Shown: positions 1-5,411 of the stretch, piece after piece
Position numbering within the stretch: position 1 is the stretch's first letter
Layout of the letters: the number at the start of each line of letters is the position of its first letter
Assembly (NCBI GenBank): GCA_900762805.1
Contig: CAAFHY010000151.1
Location: forward strand, 1 to 6,980
Reading direction: 5' to 3'
Length of the DNA stretch: 6,980 nt
Origin: Oscillospiraceae bacterium
Lineage (GTDB): Bacteria; Bacillota; Clostridia; Oscillospirales; Ruminococcaceae
The notes under the pieces: generated by a model
The model's input: the letters and a program-made list of their open reading frames with translations, nothing else
The model's database searches: none
Told to the model about the DNA's origin: nothing
Translations under genes and position numbers: made by a program

Positions 1-8
1 AAATATCC

Positions 9-37
9 TTGCGGCCGGCAGCAAAATTTGGTATACT
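9..37 (+). promoter_or_regulatory. Sigma-A promoter with extended -10 for the hexokinase operon
   Basis: A -10 box TATACT at 32-37 is preceded by TG at 29-30, giving an extended -10. A weak -35, TTGCGG at 9-14, lies exactly 17 bp upstream. The predicted start is near 43-45, about 30 nt before the hexokinase ATG. The -35 matches the consensus at only three of six positions, so the extended -10 probably carries recognition. No operator-like repeat is visible in the part of the upstream region that is present. Confidence 0.55.
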
Positions 38-73
38 TAGACCATAACCAATCTATTGAACGGAGGCAGCGGC

Positions 74-1360
74 ATGACACAGAATGTCAGGGACTTTATT
101 CGTGACAATCATTTGGAATTTACGGCTGAGCAGCTTGAGGAGATGCGCCTGGCCTTTACCCGCGATATGGAGGCGGGGCTGTCGGGCGGGAAAAGCTCGC
201 TGATGATGCTGCCGACCTATATCACCGGAGAGGGGAACGCTCCGGCCGGCGAAAAGGTCATTGTGCTCGACGCCGGCGGCACCAACTTCCGCGTGGCTGT
301 CTGCCGCTTTACCGAGGACGGCGGCATTGCGGTGGAATACTTTGAAAAGACCCGTATGCCGGGCAGCGAGCAGCCCGTCGATGTGGAGGAATTTTTCGCG
401 GAGGTCGCCCGCAAGCTGCTGCCCGTTATCGACGAGAGCGACAAGATCGGCGTCTGCTTTTCCTATGCGGCCGAGGTGCTGCCGAGCCGGGATGCCCGCA
501 TCATTGCCATCAACAAGGAGGTCGTGCTGCTCAATGCCGAGGGCGTTCTGGTGTGCGAGGGTATCGCCCGCGCCCTGAAACGGCTGGGCGTCACACGCGA
601 AAAGAAGTTTGTGCTGATCAACGACACGGTGGCGGCGCTGCTGGGCGCGAAGGCCGAGCATGGCGCCGGGGGCTACGGTGATTTTGCCGGCTTTATCCTC
701 GGCACCGGCACCAATATCGCCTACAGCGAGCGCTGCTCCGCCATCAGAAAGGCGCCGGAGCTGGCCGCACAGAGCGGCAGCATGATCATCAATATGGAGA
801 GCGGCTTCTTTGACAGGATCCCGCGCACCGATATCGACATCGCGATCGACCGCGGCACCAACAACCCCGGCTTCAGCATCGGCGAGAAGATGATATCGGG
901 TGCCTATATCGGCGAGACCTGCCGCCGCTTCCTGGCCTTGGCGGGTGAGCAGGGCGTGCTGTCAGAGGCCGCCGGCCGCGCCTTTGCCGCCATGGAGGAG
1001 CTTCCGCTGGCCGATATCGGGGCGCTGCTGTCGGGTGAGCCGGGCGCGCTCGACACCGTCGCCGCGCCGGCTGACCGTGAGGCGGCGGCTGACATCATCA
1101 CGGCCGTTTTCGCCCGCGCCGCCGCCATTGTGGCCGCCGAGTTTGCCGGCATTTTCGGCCGCGGGGGAGTTGACGCCTCACTTCCCGTCTGCGTCTCGGC
1201 TGAGGGGACGACCGTCAACCGCTCGCCCATCTACAAGCCGCTCATCATCGAGGCGGTGCGGCGCCAGCTGACCGACCGCTTCGGTGTCAGCATCGACTTC
1301 GTTTATGTGGAGGATGCCACGCTCAAGGGCACGGCCTTGGCGGCGGCGCTCAACTGCTGA
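74..1360 (+). CDS. Eukaryotic-type hexokinase (ATP-dependent sugar kinase)
   Basis: 428 aa, probably phosphorylating glucose or another hexose at C6 with ATP in the cytoplasm. It belongs to the hexokinase family common in eukaryotes, not to the bacterial ROK/Glk glucokinases. Visible motifs are the phosphate-1 loop LDAGGTNFRV (65-74), NDTVAALLG (183-191) with catalytic-base Asp184, the phosphate-2 loop ILGTGTN (208-214), NMESGFF (240-246) with Glu242, NPG...EKMISGAYIGE (264-281) with Glu271, and a C-terminal VSAEGTT adenosine-site region (374-380). The length is slightly below a typical 50-kDa hexokinase. The ATG at 74 is chosen because GGAGG (62-66) sits 7 nt upstream; an in-frame TTG at 56 would lie before that site. 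It is first in an operon with the phosphatase and PfkB kinase genes. By eye, two usual glucose contacts differ: Asn147 for Thr and Ser268 for Gln. The family call is firm; the preferred sugar is not. Confidence 0.93.
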   Translation: MTQNVRDFIRDNHLEFTAEQLEEMRLAFTRDMEAGLSGGKSSLMMLPTYITGEGNAPAGEKVIVLDAGGTNFRVAVCRFTEDGGIAVEYFEKTRMPGSEQPVDVEEFFAEVARKLLPVIDESDKIGVCFSYAAEVLPSRDARIIAINKEVVLLNAEGVLVCEGIARALKRLGVTREKKFVLINDTVAALLGAKAEHGAGGYGDFAGFILGTGTNIAYSERCSAIRKAPELAAQSGSMIINMESGFFDRIPRTDIDIAIDRGTNNPGFSIGEKMISGAYIGETCRRFLALAGEQGVLSEAAGRAFAAMEELPLADIGALLSGEPGALDTVAAPADREAAADIITAVFARAAAIVAAEFAGIFGRGGVDASLPVCVSAEGTTVNRSPIYKPLIIEAVRRQLTDRFGVSIDFVYVEDATLKGTALAAALNC

Positions 1361-1361
1361 T

Positions 1362-2138
1362 ATGTATCGCATTGACCTTGAAGGCTTTGACAATCTGCGC
1401 GACCTCGGCGGCTACCGCACGGCGGATGGCCGCCGTGTCAGGAGCGGCTGGATATTCCGAGGCCCGCGCCTGAGCGATATCCCGCCGCGCGGGCTGGAGC
1501 AGTTCCGATCGCTCGGCATCCGAACGGTCTACGACCTGCGCGACCCGGTGCAGAGCGCCCGCTATCCCGATCCGCCCATCGAGGGGGTCTCGCTGCGCTC
1601 CGCGCCGGCCGAAATATACAGCGCCTATGAGCGCGATTTCAACCTTTCCGATATCCCCCGCATTTCCGAGCAGGAGGCGCGGCGCCGCATCGACGTCCAC
1701 GTCGGCCACTACCGCACCATCGCGCGGCAGCCGGCCGCCATCCGGCAGATCTTTGCGGGGCTGCTGGCCGAGCATGACGCGCCTCTTTACTTTCACTGCA
1801 CCGCGGGGAAGGACCGCACCGGCATCGCGGCGGCCGTCATTCTGATGGCGCTCGGCGTGCCGTGGCCTGATATCGTCGGCGATTATATGCTCAGCACCGG
1901 CTACCGCGCGCGGCACGGCCAAGGGCTGATAGACGAGCATCTCGGCGGGCGGATGCCGGACGGAACGGCCGCGGAGCTGGTCAAGTGCTACATCTCGGTA
2001 GACGAGACGTGGCTTGAAGAGACGCGGCGCGTCATTTTTGAAGAATTCGGCGGTGCGGACCGCTATCTGAAACAGGCGATCGGCCTTGACGGCGCAGCGC
2101 TCGACAGGCTGAAAATACGGTATCTGGAGGAAATATGA
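1362..2138 (+). CDS. Protein-tyrosine/dual-specificity phosphatase-like protein (CX5R family)
   Basis: 258 aa, cytoplasmic, with no signal peptide or membrane segment. The P-loop is HCTAGKDRTG (145-154), giving nucleophile Cys146 and phosphate-binding Arg152 in a C-X5-R arrangement. The N-terminus has NLRDLGGYRTADGR (11-24), and LGIRTVYDLRD (51-61) follows. Both are typical of the bacterial Y_phosphatase3 type, which is related to lipid and tyrosine phosphatases. Family members remove phosphate from phosphotyrosine or from phosphoinositide-like or other small substrates, and sequence alone does not decide which. The family N-terminus begins directly at the ATG at 1362, which lies 1 bp after the hexokinase stop codon. 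No good Shine-Dalgarno precedes it, so translation probably depends on coupling to the hexokinase. The 3' end overlaps the next start by 4 bp (ATGA). Its position between two sugar kinases suggests a sugar-phosphate or regulatory role, which is inference. Confidence 0.88.
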   Translation: MYRIDLEGFDNLRDLGGYRTADGRRVRSGWIFRGPRLSDIPPRGLEQFRSLGIRTVYDLRDPVQSARYPDPPIEGVSLRSAPAEIYSAYERDFNLSDIPRISEQEARRRIDVHVGHYRTIARQPAAIRQIFAGLLAEHDAPLYFHCTAGKDRTGIAAAVILMALGVPWPDIVGDYMLSTGYRARHGQGLIDEHLGGRMPDGTAAELVKCYISVDETWLEETRRVIFEEFGGADRYLKQAIGLDGAALDRLKIRYLEEI

Positions 2139-3031
2139 AGATCCTGAATTTCGGGTCGCTCAACGTTGACCATGTCTATGAGATGGAGCATTTTGTCCGT
2201 CCAGGCGAGACGCTCTCGTCCGATAAGCTGACGCTCACCTGCGGCGGCAAGGGGCTCAACCAGTCGGTGGCGCTGGCGCGCGCCGGCGCCGCAGTCTGGC
2301 ACGCCGGCAAGCTCGGCGCCGACGGAGCCATGCTGCGCGACCGCCTCGCCGAAAACGGCGTCGAGCTGTCCTGTCTCATGGTGGGCGACTGCCCGACCGG
2401 CCACGCCATCATTCAGGTTGACCGCAGCGGGCAGAACTGCATCATTCTTTTCGGCGGCGCCAACCGCGCCATCACCGAAGGGGAGGTCGATGAGGTGCTG
2501 GCCCGCTTCGACAGCGGCGACATCCTGCTGCTGCAGAACGAGATATCCTGCCTCGGCTATCTGCTTGAAAAGGCCGGCGAGAAGGGGATGCGCATCGCGC
2601 TCAACCCTTCGCCCATCGACGATACGCTGACGGCGCTGCCCGGCCTGCGCCATGTCAAATGGTTCATTATGAACGAGATCGAGGGCGAGCAGCTCACCGG
2701 TGCGGCGCAGCCCGACGAGATCGTGCGCCGTATGCATGAAAAATACCCCGAAAGCGATGTTGTCCTGACGCTTGGCAAGCGCGGCGCGCTGTGGACCGAC
2801 GGCGTGCGCACCGTGCGCCACGGCATATATGACGTCCGTCCGGTCGATACCACGGCGGCCGGCGACACCTTTACCGGCTTTTTCCTTGCCTCTGTCGCCC
2901 GCGGCGACAGCCCGGAGCGCGCCATGGAGCTGGCCTCGCGGGCCTCGTCGATCTCGGTCGGCCGCCCCGGCGCGTCCGATTCCATCCCGACGCTTGACGA
3001 GGTCGAGACGGCTGAGCTGACGGCGCTGTAA
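2135..3031 (+). CDS. PfkB-family carbohydrate kinase, ribokinase type
   Basis: 298 aa, a cytoplasmic ATP-dependent sugar kinase. Ribokinase hallmarks appear in order: GSLNVDHV (7-14) at the sugar end, GGKGLNQ (37-43, the first PfkB signature), NEIE (180-183, the NxxE motif tied to Mg and phosphate), and VDTTAAGDTF (237-246, the second signature) with catalytic base Asp244. A C-terminal SVGRPGASDSIPT stretch (274-286) resembles the potassium-site and adenine-side region of ribokinases. Length is normal for RbsK (about 300 aa). The ATG at 2135 overlaps the phosphatase stop and has GGAGG at 2126-2130, only 4 nt upstream, which suggests tight coupling. No ribose transporter or RbsD lies beside it, so I do not assign rbsK. 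Ribose, another pentose, a nucleoside or a modified hexose are all possible substrates. It is the last gene of the operon and is followed by a strong terminator. Confidence 0.9.
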   Translation: MKILNFGSLNVDHVYEMEHFVRPGETLSSDKLTLTCGGKGLNQSVALARAGAAVWHAGKLGADGAMLRDRLAENGVELSCLMVGDCPTGHAIIQVDRSGQNCIILFGGANRAITEGEVDEVLARFDSGDILLLQNEISCLGYLLEKAGEKGMRIALNPSPIDDTLTALPGLRHVKWFIMNEIEGEQLTGAAQPDEIVRRMHEKYPESDVVLTLGKRGALWTDGVRTVRHGIYDVRPVDTTAAGDTFTGFFLASVARGDSPERAMELASRASSISVGRPGASDSIPTLDEVETAELTAL

Positions 3032-3045
3032 GCTCAAAAAGGAAC

Positions 3046-3072
3046 AGGGCGGCCCCGGCCGCCCTTGTTTTT
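3046..3072. terminator. Bidirectional rho-independent terminator between convergent genes
   Basis: The arms GGGCGGCC (3047-3054) and GGCCGCCC (3057-3064) are perfectly complementary; a workable fold has 7 GC-rich pairs and a 4-nt loop, extended by an A3046-T3065 pair. On the plus strand a TTGTTTTT run follows (3065-3072), ending the hexokinase operon 15 nt after its last stop. On the minus strand the same hairpin is followed by TGTTCCTTTTT, from the A-run at 3036-3040. It can therefore also stop transcription arriving from the gene at 3182-3613. Confidence 0.85.
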
Positions 3073-3088
3073 CACCCGCTGCTTTCTC

Positions 3089-3117
3089 CCGCTCCGGCCC
3101 CCGACGGGGCGGAGCGG
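3089..3117. repeat. Strong GC-rich inverted repeat (hairpin) in the convergent intergenic region
   Basis: CCGCTCCG (3089-3096) pairs perfectly with CGGAGCGG (3110-3117). Inside it CCCC (3098-3101) pairs with GGGG (3106-3109), leaving one bulged G and a CGAC loop, for 12 pairs in all. No T-run follows on either strand, so it is not a canonical terminator by itself. It would lie in the 3' untranslated part of the minus-strand gene and could protect that end or pause polymerase before the terminator at 3046-3072. Confidence 0.6.
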
Positions 3118-3181
3118 TCCCCTGAACGGCTCGCAGGCTGCACGGCATCCCGCCGTTTTGCCGGTCGTGCCGTCCCGCGGC

Positions 3182-3613
3182 TCAGAGATATTTCTGCAGC
3201 TCGCGGTTGTTGGCGGCCAGCCGGTCGCGCAGGCAGACGGCAAGATTGCGGACGCGTGCGTCGGCGCCGCTGCAGCGCAAAAGCTCCCGGTCGATCTCGG
3301 CAATGCCCTTGTTATTGCCCTGCACCAGCATATCGGCAAATTTTCCGTTGGAGCCGTCGGTCACGGCCGAGGCCGCCACCATCATGCCCGACATCATGCG
3401 CGACATGACCGGCGCACTGTCGGCCTGCTCGCCGCTGCTGCCCAGCAAAGCCGCGGCCGAAAGGCAGATGCGGTTGCTGTCGTCATACTGGCGGCGCAGC
3501 ACCTCGCAGAAGGCGTTGTCCCTGCAGGCGTGCAGCAGCTGACTGAGCGAGCTGCGCCCCATGTCGGCGGTCTTGCTGATGCTCTGCAGCAGAGCTTTGC
3601 TATGATGATTCAC
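3182..3613 (-). CDS. Small all-helical protein of unknown function (possible helical bundle)
   Basis: 143 aa, and I do not recognise a named family with certainty. The composition is strongly helical, with few prolines or aromatic residues. Predicted helices run roughly over residues 3-30, 34-56, 66-85, 90-118 and 120-142. There is no signal peptide or membrane segment, although residues 70-80 are Met-rich. The MLVQGNNKGIAEIDREL stretch (95-111) and overall layout recall small ferritin-like or four-helix hypothetical proteins of Clostridia, but I see no convincing di-iron ExxH ligand set. Four cysteines (30, 36, 50, 114) plus Cys127 are scattered and form no CxxC pair. The start is GTG at 3613-3611, supported by AAGGGGG (3627-3621) 7 nt upstream. 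It is monocistronic, convergent with the hexokinase operon and divergent from galM. The coding call is good; the function is unknown. Confidence 0.75.
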   Translation of the reverse strand: MNHHSKALLQSISKTADMGRSSLSQLLHACRDNAFCEVLRRQYDDSNRICLSAAALLGSSGEQADSAPVMSRMMSGMMVAASAVTDGSNGKFADMLVQGNNKGIAEIDRELLRCSGADARVRNLAVCLRDRLAANNRELQKYL

Positions 3614-3630
3614 AGGTCATCCCCCTTGGT

Positions 3631-3644
3631 TGATAGAATAACAG
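3631..3644. promoter_or_regulatory. Overlapping divergent extended -10 elements (galM and the helical-protein gene)
   Basis: On the plus strand TGA plus TAGAAT (3631-3639) forms an extended -10 oriented towards galM. On the minus strand TGT plus TATTCT (3643-3635) forms one oriented towards the helical-protein gene. The two -10 hexamers share the same bases at 3635-3639. No good -35 is visible for either at 16-18 bp, so both rest on the TGn motif alone. Leader lengths would be about 40 nt for galM and about 15 nt for the minus-strand gene. Confidence 0.4.
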
Positions 3645-3652
3645 TATTGTGA

Positions 3653-3666
3653 GCGGCTTCGGCCGC
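3653..3666 (+). promoter_or_regulatory. cUUCGg tetraloop hairpin in the galM leader
   Basis: GCGGC (3653-3657), TTCG (3658-3661) and GCCGC (3662-3666) form a perfect 5-bp stem closed by the unusually stable C(UUCG)G tetraloop. It ends 7 nt before the galM ribosome-binding site AAAAGGAG (3674-3681), so it does not hide that site. It could stabilise the 5' end of the mRNA. It lacks a T-run, so it is not a terminator on the plus strand. Confidence 0.5.
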
Positions 3667-3686
3667 AATATGCAAAAGGAGTTTTT

Positions 3687-4694
3687 ATGAAAAAAAGCAG
3701 CTTTGGGACGGTGGACGGCCGTGAGGCCGCCCTCTATACCTTTGAAAACGAAAGGCTGTGCGTCAGCGCCGCCGATTTCGGCGCCACGCTGGTGAGCATT
3801 ACCGTCAAGGGCGCGCGTCCCGTCGATGTTTTGCTCGGCCATCGGTCGGCGGAGGAGTACAACAGGCAGGAGGGCTATTTCGGCGCCACGGTCGGCCGCG
3901 TCGCCAACCGCATCGCCGGCGCGCGCTTTACGCTGGACGGCAGCGAGTACCGTCTTTTTGCCAACGACAAGGGCTGCAACTGCCTGCACGGCGGCCGGCG
4001 GGGCTTTTCCCATCACTTTTTCGAGGCGGAGGAGCTGCCCTGCGGCGTCCGCTTCAGCCGCCGCAGCCCCGATGGGGAGGAGGGTTTCCCCGGCGCGCTC
4101 GATTTTTCCGTCAGCTTTACGCTTGACGGCGACCGCCTTGCCATCGACTATGAGTATCGCGCCGACCGCCGCACCGTCGTGGCCCTCACCAATCACGCTT
4201 ACTTCAATCTCAACGGAGGGGGCAGCATCCTCGGCCACCGCCTGTGGCTGGCCGCGCCGCAGTACTGCCGCGTCACGCCGGAGCAGGCGCCCATTCTGCC
4301 GCCCCGGCCGGTCGCCGGCACCGTCTTTGACTTTACCAAGGAAAAAACGGTGGGAAGCGCCATGGAAAGCAACGAGCAGTTCGCCGTTACGCGGTTTCTC
4401 GATCATCCCTATCTGCTCGGCGCGCACAGCGGCCCGGCCGCCCGTCTGACGGGCGACGAGAGCGGCATCGTGATGACGGTCGAGACCGATATGCCCGGCA
4501 TTCAGGTCTATGCCGGCAACTTTACCGGCGGGCTGACCGGCAGGCAGGGGGAGACGCTCGGCGATTATGCCGGCATCTGTCTGGAAACACAGTACCTGCC
4601 CAACGGCGTTAACCTTGGCCTGACCGAGTCTGTCGCCGAGCCGGGAAGGCTGTACCATAGCCGGACGGCCTATGTGTTCGAGGCAGGGCGTTAG
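3687..4694 (+). CDS. galM: Aldose 1-epimerase (mutarotase)
   Basis: 335 aa, a cytoplasmic enzyme interconverting the alpha and beta anomers of free aldoses such as glucose and galactose, which feeds anomer-specific sugar kinases. The sequence has the full GalM signature set: FGATVGRVANRIAGARF (65-81) with Asn74-Arg75, CLHGGRRGF (99-107) with His101, TNHAYFNLNG (168-177) with general-acid His170, DHPYLL (239-244) with Asp239, and ICLETQYLPNGVNL (297-310) with general-base Glu300. Length is typical for the family. The ATG at 3687 has AAAAGGAG (3674-3681) 5 nt upstream. It appears to be transcribed alone from the divergent region at 3631-3650. A possible terminator lies at 4878-4910. No galK, galT or galE is in the window, but the hexokinase operon upstream offers a partner for glucose. 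The assignment is secure; which sugar matters in the cell is not. Confidence 0.96.
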   Translation: MKKSSFGTVDGREAALYTFENERLCVSAADFGATLVSITVKGARPVDVLLGHRSAEEYNRQEGYFGATVGRVANRIAGARFTLDGSEYRLFANDKGCNCLHGGRRGFSHHFFEAEELPCGVRFSRRSPDGEEGFPGALDFSVSFTLDGDRLAIDYEYRADRRTVVALTNHAYFNLNGGGSILGHRLWLAAPQYCRVTPEQAPILPPRPVAGTVFDFTKEKTVGSAMESNEQFAVTRFLDHPYLLGAHSGPAARLTGDESGIVMTVETDMPGIQVYAGNFTGGLTGRQGETLGDYAGICLETQYLPNGVNLGLTESVAEPGRLYHSRTAYVFEAGR

Positions 4695-4954
4695 CCATTG
4701 CCGCAGACCGTGTGCCCTGCTCTCTGCCGTGCGCTCAGCCTGCAGGCAGCCTGCGCCGGGGAGCTCCCTGCGAATCCTCCGCGCCGGCGCATAAGGTGCC
4801 GGTCATGATGAGCGACCATATCGCGCCGTTTGCCGCGCCATGCGGGGGCATCTGTTTATTCGCTCCGCGAAGGACAGAAGGCGCGGCCGGGAAGCGCGGA
4901 AGCGCCTTTTCACCGCACCCTGTCACAAAGCGGCCGGCCGCCCGCTGCCGCGGC
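4695..4954. other. Gene-free convergent interval with GC-rich inverted repeats
   Basis: This 260-bp stretch lies between the 3' ends of galM and spoVAE. Short open frames exist on both strands (4712-4972 plus, 4735-4926 minus), but their products are Pro/Arg/Ala-rich, low in complexity and lack ribosome-binding sites. The notable structures are the inverted repeat at 4878-4908 and the 12-bp perfect palindrome GCGGCCGGCCGC at 4930-4941, 14 bp beyond the spoVAE stop. The palindrome's minus-strand side is followed by TTTGTG, so it may help end spoVAE transcription, though its hairpin would have only 4 pairs. Confidence 0.5.
4878..4910 (+). terminator. Possible terminator downstream of galM
   Basis: AAGGCGC (4878-4884) and GCGCCTT (4902-4908) form a perfect 7-bp stem, and the plus strand continues into a short TTTT (4907-4910). 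The 17-nt loop and brief T-run make it weak, and it lies 184 nt after the galM stop. No better terminator is visible closer to the gene. Confidence 0.35.
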
Positions 4955-5311
4955 TCAGCCCTTGTCCTTTGATTTGAACAGCACCGCCACGATCAGCCCG
5001 CACATCAGCGACGCGGTGATGCCGCCGGCCGCCGCCGTCAGGCCGCCCGTCAGCGCGCCGTACAGCCCGTTCTGCGCCATGGCCTCCCGCACGCCGGTGA
5101 ACAGCAGGTGTCCGAAGCCGATGATCGGCACTGTCGCTCCCGCGCCGGCAAAGTCGGCGAGAGGCTGGTAAAGCCCCAGCGCGCTCAGGACAACGCCGGC
5201 CACTACAAAGCCGGTCAGGATGCGCGCCGGCGTCAGCTTGGTAAAGTCGATCAGCAGCTGGCCGACGGCGCAGATGCCGCCGCCCACAGCAAAAGCGATG
5301 AGATATTGCAT
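4955..5311 (-). CDS. spoVAE: Stage V sporulation protein AE (SpoVAE/SpoVAEb type)
   Basis: 118 aa, a small polytopic membrane protein of the SpoVAC/SpoVAE family. SpoVA proteins sit in the inner forespore membrane and take part in moving dipicolinic acid with calcium into and out of the spore. Diagnostic stretches are GQLLIDFTKLTPARIL (17-32), YQPLADFAGAGATVPIIGFG (48-67) and GALTGGLTAAAGGI (85-98), with hydrophobic segments near 4-20, 31-46, 57-72 and 85-111 and a short Lys-rich tail. Length fits the family. The ATG at 5311-5309 has GGAGGG (5323-5318) 6 nt upstream. It stands alone: the spoVAC and spoVAD genes that usually precede it are absent, the next gene upstream being divergent sppA. 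A sigma-G-like promoter candidate lies at 5362-5333. It may be a second copy or a separated member of the spoVA set. Confidence 0.92.
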   Translation of the reverse strand: MQYLIAFAVGGGICAVGQLLIDFTKLTPARILTGFVVAGVVLSALGLYQPLADFAGAGATVPIIGFGHLLFTGVREAMAQNGLYGALTGGLTAAAGGITASLMCGLIVAVLFKSKDKG

Positions 5312-5332
5312 GATGATCCCTCCGTTGGGAAT

Positions 5333-5362
5333 TATTATTCGTACGGGCGGTTGAATTTATGT
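5333..5362 (-). promoter_or_regulatory. Sigma-G-like forespore promoter candidate for spoVAE
   Basis: Reading the minus strand, ACATA (5362-5358) and AATAATA (5339-5333) are separated by 18 bp. They resemble the forespore sigma-G boxes GHATR and CATNHTA, with one mismatch in each. The predicted start lies just before the GGAGGG ribosome-binding site. This agrees with the known forespore expression of spoVA genes, but the site is AT-rich and could match by chance. A second, sigma-E-like reading (CATAAATT at 5361-5354 with AATATA upstream) is also possible. Confidence 0.35.
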
Positions 5363-5379
5363 GTGAAGTCTGTTATATT
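5351..5379 (+). promoter_or_regulatory. Sigma-A promoter for sppA
   Basis: The -35 TTGAAT (5351-5356) and -10 TATATT (5374-5379) are 17 bp apart, and TG at 5371-5372 makes the -10 extended. The predicted start is near 5386, about 26 nt before the sppA start codon. This is one of the two best promoter matches in the window, and it overlaps the candidate spoVAE promoter on the opposite strand. Confidence 0.75.
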
Positions 5380-5411
5380 GAAAAAAATAAGAGCAAGAGA
5401 GGGAACCTGCC

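Noticed and set aside
56..73. TTG at 56 as the hexokinase start
   Set aside because: The ribosome-binding site GGAGG (62-66) lies inside that extension and is correctly spaced for the ATG at 74.
1284..1361. N-terminal extension of the phosphatase back to 1284
   Set aside because: The extension would overlap the hexokinase 3' end and encodes an Arg/Ser-rich shadow; the family N-terminus begins at the ATG at 1362.
2063..3148. Minus-strand open frame of 361 aa opposite the PfkB kinase
   Set aside because: It runs through the bidirectional terminator, has no recognisable domain, and mirrors a clear kinase gene.
3142..3173. ACGGCA/TGCCGT inverted repeat in the convergent intergenic region
   Set aside because: The 6-bp arms with a 20-nt loop in GC-rich DNA are easily explained by chance.
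3065..3652. Long plus-strand open frame (195 aa) across the intergenic region and opposite the helical-protein gene
   Set aside because: It begins inside the terminator T-run, has no ribosome-binding site, has biased shadow-like composition, and is antisense to a better-supported gene.
3600..4658. Minus-strand open frame of 352 aa opposite galM
   Set aside because: It is the antisense shadow of a GC-rich gene; galM carries every catalytic motif of its family on the plus strand.
4735..4926. Minus-strand small open frame (63 aa) in the same interval
   Set aside because: The product has low-complexity composition, there is no convincing ribosome-binding site, and it overlaps the other spurious frame.
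4712..4972. Plus-strand small open frame (86 aa) in the galM-spoVAE interval
   Set aside because: There is no ribosome-binding site, the composition is rich in Pro, Ala, Arg and Cys with no pattern, and it runs into the spoVAE 3' end.
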